Assembly (NCBI GenBank): GCA_003243955.1 | Contig: QHCE01000091.1 | Location: 1-35,328, forward strand | Length of the DNA stretch: 35,328 nt | Direction of reading: 5' to 3' | Source of the DNA: Acidimicrobiales bacterium | Lineage (GTDB): Bacteria; Actinomycetota; Actinomycetes; Mycobacteriales; QHCE01 | In this document: one piece after another, positions 31,851 to 35,328 of the stretch | Layout of the letters: each line of letters starts with the position of its first letter | Numbering within the stretch: the stretch's first letter is position 1 | Notes under the pieces: generated by a model | What the model was told of the DNA's origin: nothing | The model's input: the letters and a program-made list of their open reading frames with translations, nothing else | Databases searched by the model: none | Made by a program: the position numbers and the translations under genes

Positions 31851-32444
31851 CTACATTGCGGCATGGGTGAGCGACTCCAGTAAGTAAGGGGCCAGCGGAT
31901 TAAGCAGCTGCGTCGCGGTGATGTCTCGGTAGCGTCGCGGCACGCTAAGTTCCACATACACCGGCAGCGAGGTGCTGGTCCACACCACCCCAGAGGTACT
32001 GTCTTGAGTGCCGCCGTCTTTCGCCACCCATTCCACGCCCTGTACCCCGATGAGCTGCGCGGTAGGAGTAAGCGCGGAAGGCTGTGCCACTCCGCAGCGC
32101 AGCACGATAGCCGGGGCGCCCCAAGCGGCGGCGTACTCTGCGGGTGCAGCTGTGCTACTCGCGCTGCTGGGCTGCACGGGGCGGCGTTGCCCCACGAGCC
32201 GCTGCGGCAGCCGGGCAAGCAGCTCGCGACACGCGGCTTGAGCCTGTGGGGTAGCGGAGACAGGCATGACCCTCACTGGGCTGTTGAGCTGCTTAACGGC
32301 CGGTTCGGCTATGCCCGGTGTTGGCGAGCATAGCCAAAACACCCCCACGCCGGCCAGTAACGCAATTGGTAACGAAAGCGCTGCGGCGAACAGGGCGGGT
32401 CGCCGTGTGTTGCTCGCGGCTATGCGCCGTAGCAGCGACCTCAT
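31851..32444 (-). CDS. DUF3515 family membrane-anchored protein
   Basis: 197 residues. A basic N-terminus and one hydrophobic segment (about 17-40, LFAAALSLPIALLAGVGVFW) place the rest outside the membrane. The extracytoplasmic part has CRELLARLPQRLVGQRRPV, WGAPAIVLRCGVAQP and GVEWVAKDG, the pattern of actinobacterial DUF3515 proteins; two Cys (in the CREL and RCGV segments) could form a disulfide. The function of the family is unknown. Its ATG overlaps the stop of the Lrp/AsnC-domain gene (ATGA), so the two form an operon. In mycobacteria the DUF3515 gene is convergent with ddl, which supports shared ancestry of this neighbourhood. Confidence 0.85.
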   Translation of the reverse strand: MRSLLRRIAASNTRRPALFAAALSLPIALLAGVGVFWLCSPTPGIAEPAVKQLNSPVRVMPVSATPQAQAACRELLARLPQRLVGQRRPVQPSSASSTAAPAEYAAAWGAPAIVLRCGVAQPSALTPTAQLIGVQGVEWVAKDGGTQDSTSGVVWTSTSLPVYVELSVPRRYRDITATQLLNPLAPYLLESLTHAAM

Positions 32445-32710
32445 CGATCTATTGGACTAGGTCTGTGGCTACACGTTTGGCTGGGGACAACCGAACAAGT
32501 GAGTGTGCGGGAGACACCGGGCAGGGTATGCATACGGCCTATGGTGAGTTCATGCATCGCCTCCGTGTCACAGACTCGCACGAAAGCGATCACGTCATAG
32601 GGGCCCATCACGACATGGGCCTCAGCTACCCCGTCTAGGCCGGAGAGCTGTTCTGCCACCTCATGGGCTGTGCCGCTCCTGACCTGAATCAAGATGTACG
32701 CCTCAATCAT
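32441..32710 (-). CDS. Lrp/AsnC ligand-binding (RAM) domain protein without DNA-binding domain
   Basis: 89 residues from the ATG at 32710, preceded by AAGGAG; a longer open frame to 32773 lacks support. The sequence MIEAYILIQVRSGTAHEVAE, LSGLDGVAEAHVVMGPYDVIAFVRV and MHTLPGVSRTLTCSVV is the beta-alpha-beta-beta-alpha-beta RAM fold of Lrp/AsnC regulators. The helix-turn-helix is absent, as in free-standing RAM proteins, which oligomerise and bind amino acids or modulate partner regulators. It is translationally coupled to the DUF3515 gene. Ligand and partner are unknown. Nothing suggests truncation: the protein starts exactly at the RAM domain with its own ribosome-binding site. Confidence 0.87.
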   Translation of the reverse strand: MIEAYILIQVRSGTAHEVAEQLSGLDGVAEAHVVMGPYDVIAFVRVCDTEAMHELTIGRMHTLPGVSRTLTCSVVPSQTCSHRPSPIDR

Positions 32711-32946
32711 GGATCTCCTTGCTTCTGCAAACTCTCTCTGGCGGCTGGCAAATTTACCCGGATTTGACGGCATTACCCGTCGGTGACACCTTCGAGCACA
32801 TAGACTCCAAGTACCCGAAGCCGTGCGGCGATCGGAAACTTTACGGAATGTTTCGTTGGTGTTAAATGCAGGTGTCTAAGATTCCCCGAGGCTACTCCCG
32901 TGACACCTCTCACGGGGACCCACCGATGCAGAAGTGAGCAAGTACG

Positions 32947-34254
32947 GTGTCCAGGAAGCTCATTGCCCGCGCTGCGTGGAGCAGCATTGTGGGGTTGTGT
33001 CACTGCGCTGTGGTACTGCTGGTGTTCAGTGCAGGTGTTCTGGTTCCGGCAGCCCCCGCGTCCGCGGTCACGGTTCGCCAATATTCCTGGCATTTAGCGG
33101 CGCTGCGGGTGGCACAGGCACAGCGGCTTACTCAAGGGCGAGGCGTGGTTGTGGCAGTGCTGGATTCGGGTGTAGACCCCTTCCATCCTGATCTGCGGGA
33201 TCGGCTGTTACCTGGCAAGGGTTTTGGCGCCGACACTGTAGCCAACGGATGGCGGGATGACGACCTCAAAGAGGGGCACGGCACCGCGATGGCTGGCATC
33301 ATCGCCGGGCGAGGGGTCGGAGAGAACAGCGTGCTCGGGATCGCGCCGCAATCGAAGATTATGCCAATCTCCACCGGCGTTCAGCCCACCGTAAATGAGA
33401 TCGCTGACGGGATCCGCTGGGCGGTTGACCATGGCGCTGGCGTGATCAACATTTCCATCGGACGCCCCGGTACCGACATTTCGGTGGGTACAGAGGTGTC
33501 AGCGGTTAGGTACGCGCTGGATCACAACGTAGTGATCGTCGCGGCCGCCGGAAATTCCGAACGGAGTGGGTCCGGTGTGGCCTGGCCAGCGAAAGTACCG
33601 GGCGTGGTGGCGGTGGCTGGTCTGGATAAGCAGCTCCGAGCTTGGCCAGGCTCCGGGCATGGCAAGGAGGTGGTGCTGTCGGCTCCGGCGGTGCAGCTAA
33701 TCTCACCGGTGCCCACCTCCGTGGCGGAGAGCGGATATGCCCTGTCTGACGGCACAAGCGGAGCCAGCGCAATCGTCTCCGGTGTTGCCGCGCTGATCCG
33801 CTCGCGCTACCCAGAGCTGGATGCCAAGAACGTTGTCAACAGGTTAGTAACCACGGCCAAAGACGAAGGCGCCGCGGGGCGTGACGCGGAGTACGGGTTT
33901 GGCGTAGTCCAGCCAGCCGCCGCGCTGGGCGGCAATATTGGAGCGGTATCCCAATGGCCTATCGATACCCCCACACTTCCTCCCAAGCCCGCTTCGGTAG
34001 GCCCGTACGCGCTGCCGCAGCTGGTGTACTCGGGCGGGTTTTCGACTTTGGGGCTGTTTGCCGGAGCCATGGTGATGATTGCGGGAACGCTAGGCTTTCG
34101 CCGCCGACGCAGAATTCGGCTGGCCGCCTTCAACCAACCCGGTCCTGTCGGAGTTGCCCCTCATACTCGGTTTCTGCCCACCGTGTACACCGCCCCGGTG
34201 TTGTCCAATCGCGGACCATTCGAGAACGGTGAACCTCCGGTTTCCCGAAATTAA
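32947..34254 (+). CDS. mycP: Mycosin-type S8 subtilisin-like serine protease
   Basis: 435 residues. The N-terminal signal sequence has hydrophobic core about 13-34 and ends near ASA (about 40). The mycosin-like start YSWHLAALRVAQAQRLTQGRG is followed by the catalytic triad: Asp73 in VVAVLDSGVDPFHPDL, His111 in EGHGTAMAGIIAG and Ser271 in SDGTSGASAIVSG. Asn203 in AAAGNSE is the oxyanion residue. A C-terminal membrane helix (about 366-384) precedes a basic stop-transfer run, and the tail is Pro-rich. Mycosins are membrane-anchored proteases on the outer side of type VII (ESX) secretion systems. No ecc genes, esx genes or other secretion components are recognised in this window, so it is a stand-alone copy here. 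The GTG at 32947 has a weak ribosome-binding site. Confidence 0.87.
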   Translation: MSRKLIARAAWSSIVGLCHCAVVLLVFSAGVLVPAAPASAVTVRQYSWHLAALRVAQAQRLTQGRGVVVAVLDSGVDPFHPDLRDRLLPGKGFGADTVANGWRDDDLKEGHGTAMAGIIAGRGVGENSVLGIAPQSKIMPISTGVQPTVNEIADGIRWAVDHGAGVINISIGRPGTDISVGTEVSAVRYALDHNVVIVAAAGNSERSGSGVAWPAKVPGVVAVAGLDKQLRAWPGSGHGKEVVLSAPAVQLISPVPTSVAESGYALSDGTSGASAIVSGVAALIRSRYPELDAKNVVNRLVTTAKDEGAAGRDAEYGFGVVQPAAALGGNIGAVSQWPIDTPTLPPKPASVGPYALPQLVYSGGFSTLGLFAGAMVMIAGTLGFRRRRRIRLAAFNQPGPVGVAPHTRFLPTVYTAPVLSNRGPFENGEPPVSRN

Positions 34255-34299
34255 GCGGTAGTGCATATGGAAAAACGATGAGGGTGAGCAACAGGCCCG

Positions 34300-35100
34300 T
34301 TAGTTGCCGTTTTGGCATCGATGGCAGGTGTAGGTGCCGCGTGCATAAATGCCCTCGCCTTGCGGCTGCCGAAGTATTCGTTCGCCGCAGCGCCGGCAAG
34401 GCTTTCCGCCGCGTTCGTATACCCAATACTGTTGTCCGGATGCGAGTTTCCCAGTGGTCGACCGGTGAGGTCGTGTGGCATTGGCAAGCAAAAGCCGCCG
34501 AGCCAACGCTACGACCCGGATTGCCGGCAGAGTGTCTGTGGCCGCAAAGGGGGAGACGCCCAGCAGGAAGCACAGCTCGTTTTTGTACAGGTTTCCTATC
34601 CCAGCCATGACCCGTTGGTCCAGCAGCGCGATTCCTATCTCGGCAGCACCGCACGCGGCAAGGCGATCAGCTGCCTGCGTTGCGTGCTGCTCACTCCATG
34701 CCGGATCCAACAGGTCTGGTCCCAGGTGTCCGACCAGCCGTGCCTCGTGCGCGGTGGCCAGCAACTCAAGGTCGTGCAGCGCGAACCCCACAACGGTGTG
34801 CTGCGCAGTTGTCAAAACAGCCCGTGCTTGATGCGCCGGGCGATGCCACTGGCGCTGCCGGTGATCAGATGGGGATACGTGCCAGGAACCGTCCATGCGT
34901 AGATGGCTGTGCAGACTAAGGCCATCATTAAATCGGGTAAATATGTGCTTGCCAACGCTGCGCACACTCGTCACTGTGCGTCCGGCGAGGTTGTGCTCGG
35001 CGTAGCTGGGATGGCGTAGCTCGCCGACTAGCAGGCACTGGCCAGCCAACACCTCATGCAGCCGTCTGGCGGTGAGGTACACCGTGTCACCTTCTGGCAC
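34300..35100 (-). CDS. nei2: Fpg/Nei family DNA glycosylase-lyase (endonuclease VIII, Nei2 type)
   Basis: 266 residues. The protein starts PEGDTVYLTARRLHEVL after the initiator Met, with Pro2 as the Schiff-base nucleophile and Glu3 as catalytic acid. GKHIFTRFNDGLSLHSHLRMDGSW follows in the N-terminal beta-sandwich with the catalytic Lys. The helix-two-turn-helix region has LLDQRVMAGIGNLYKNELCFL. A C-terminal zinc finger is visible as CRRCGERI and YTCHRCQ. PEGDTV is the Nei type (Fpg has PELPEVE). The enzyme removes oxidised pyrimidines and nicks the abasic site in base-excision repair. The ATG at 35100 is fixed by the need for Pro2. It lies 46 bp past the convergent mycosin stop. Confidence 0.94.
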   Translation of the reverse strand: MPEGDTVYLTARRLHEVLAGQCLLVGELRHPSYAEHNLAGRTVTSVRSVGKHIFTRFNDGLSLHSHLRMDGSWHVSPSDHRQRQWHRPAHQARAVLTTAQHTVVGFALHDLELLATAHEARLVGHLGPDLLDPAWSEQHATQAADRLAACGAAEIGIALLDQRVMAGIGNLYKNELCFLLGVSPFAATDTLPAIRVVALARRLLLANATRPHRSTTGKLASGQQYWVYERGGKPCRRCGERILRQPQGEGIYARGTYTCHRCQNGN

Positions 35101-35121
35101 AGTGAACCATTCTGCCAGCCG

Positions 35122-35328
35122 TCAGTGCATGGCGCTAAGAGCCTGGGGCTGGGTTGTTTGCTTGCTGGAAAGGTCTCCTATCCAGGTAAATGCTTGGGGT
35201 AATGCGCGTCGCCACATGCCGAAGTTGTGGCCTCCTTTGCCTATGAGAGTTTTGGTGAGAGTGTCTGGTTCTTTGATGTGCGGAGCGAGTTCTTTGAGGC
35301 CGCCCAGGCCTTCTCGGTCGCCGCTGGA
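35122..35328 (-). CDS. C-terminal end of an esterase/mycolyltransferase (Ag85-like) protein, cut by window edge
   Basis: The minus strand is open from the right edge to a TGA at 35122-35124, about 68 residues. The stretch IGKGGHNFGMWRRALPQAFTWIGDL matches the C-terminal end of Ag85-like alpha/beta-hydrolases of the putative-esterase family. The catalytic His is in GGHNF, and the LPQAFTWIG helix follows. The short tail (SSKQTTQPQALSAMH) is polar. The nucleophile and acid residues lie outside the window, so activity as a mycolyltransferase versus a general esterase cannot be judged. The gene is upstream of nei2 on the same strand with about 20 bp between them. Confidence 0.72.
   Translation of the reverse strand, partial: SSGDREGLGGLKELAPHIKEPDTLTKTLIGKGGHNFGMWRRALPQAFTWIGDLSSKQTTQPQALSAMH

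Overview
The window looks like chromosome of a moderately high-GC actinomycete in the mycolic-acid-bacteria order (Mycobacteriales/Corynebacteriales). The pointers are an AdnA-AdnB pair of fused UvrD-like helicase/RecB-like nucleases, a mycosin-type subtilase, the C-terminus of an Ag85-like esterase at the right edge, a Nei2-type glycosylase, and the gpsA-ddl / DUF3515 neighbourhood. The species cannot be fixed from the sequence alone.

Layout. 1-1658: a cut-off TetR regulator, then a MarR regulator divergent from a short-chain dehydrogenase across a two-site palindromic operator. 1655-5784: a surface-polysaccharide block (Wzz-like chain-length protein, multi-pass O-antigen polymerase/ligase-like protein, GT-B-like transferase) interrupted by a truncated NYN-domain gene. 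5852-12647: adnA and adnB, the presumed end-resection motor-nuclease. 12700-20402: housekeeping metabolism: M20 dipeptidase, an orphan ribbon-helix-helix antitoxin, mnmA, a GT4/glycogen-debranching pair, and a ROK glucokinase. 20555-21263: a VapBC-type toxin-antitoxin operon with a perfect palindromic operator. 21316-24960: a small membrane protein, a PlsC acyltransferase, a 365-bp gene-free stretch, a DUF3817 membrane protein, and an acyl-CoA mutase large subunit with isobutyryl-CoA-mutase-like residues and no B12 domain. 25047-28161: plsC-gpsA-ddl, for phospholipid and peptidoglycan precursors. 28339-31840: an accessory insertion holding a two-gene operon of unknown function and an AEC transporter. 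31851-32710: DUF3515 and an Lrp/AsnC ligand-domain protein. 32947-35328: mycosin, nei2 and an esterase fragment.

The most unusual signal is a family of short palindromic elements of about 100 bp. Two copies sit in frame inside adnA, adding roughly 35 and 38 codons, and both encode the peptide TGRGFLAEP. A third copy, over 90% identical to the first across a 67-bp core, lies between gpsA and ddl. This resembles the in-frame palindromic elements known from Rickettsia, here inside the gene for a DNA-repair helicase-nuclease. A second family of short palindromes, built on CGTTTTC-CCT-GAAAACG, occurs at the adnA/adnB junction and, diverged, after the glucokinase gene. The coiled-coil plus glycine-zipper two-gene module at 28339-30611 is the best candidate for an undescribed protein system.
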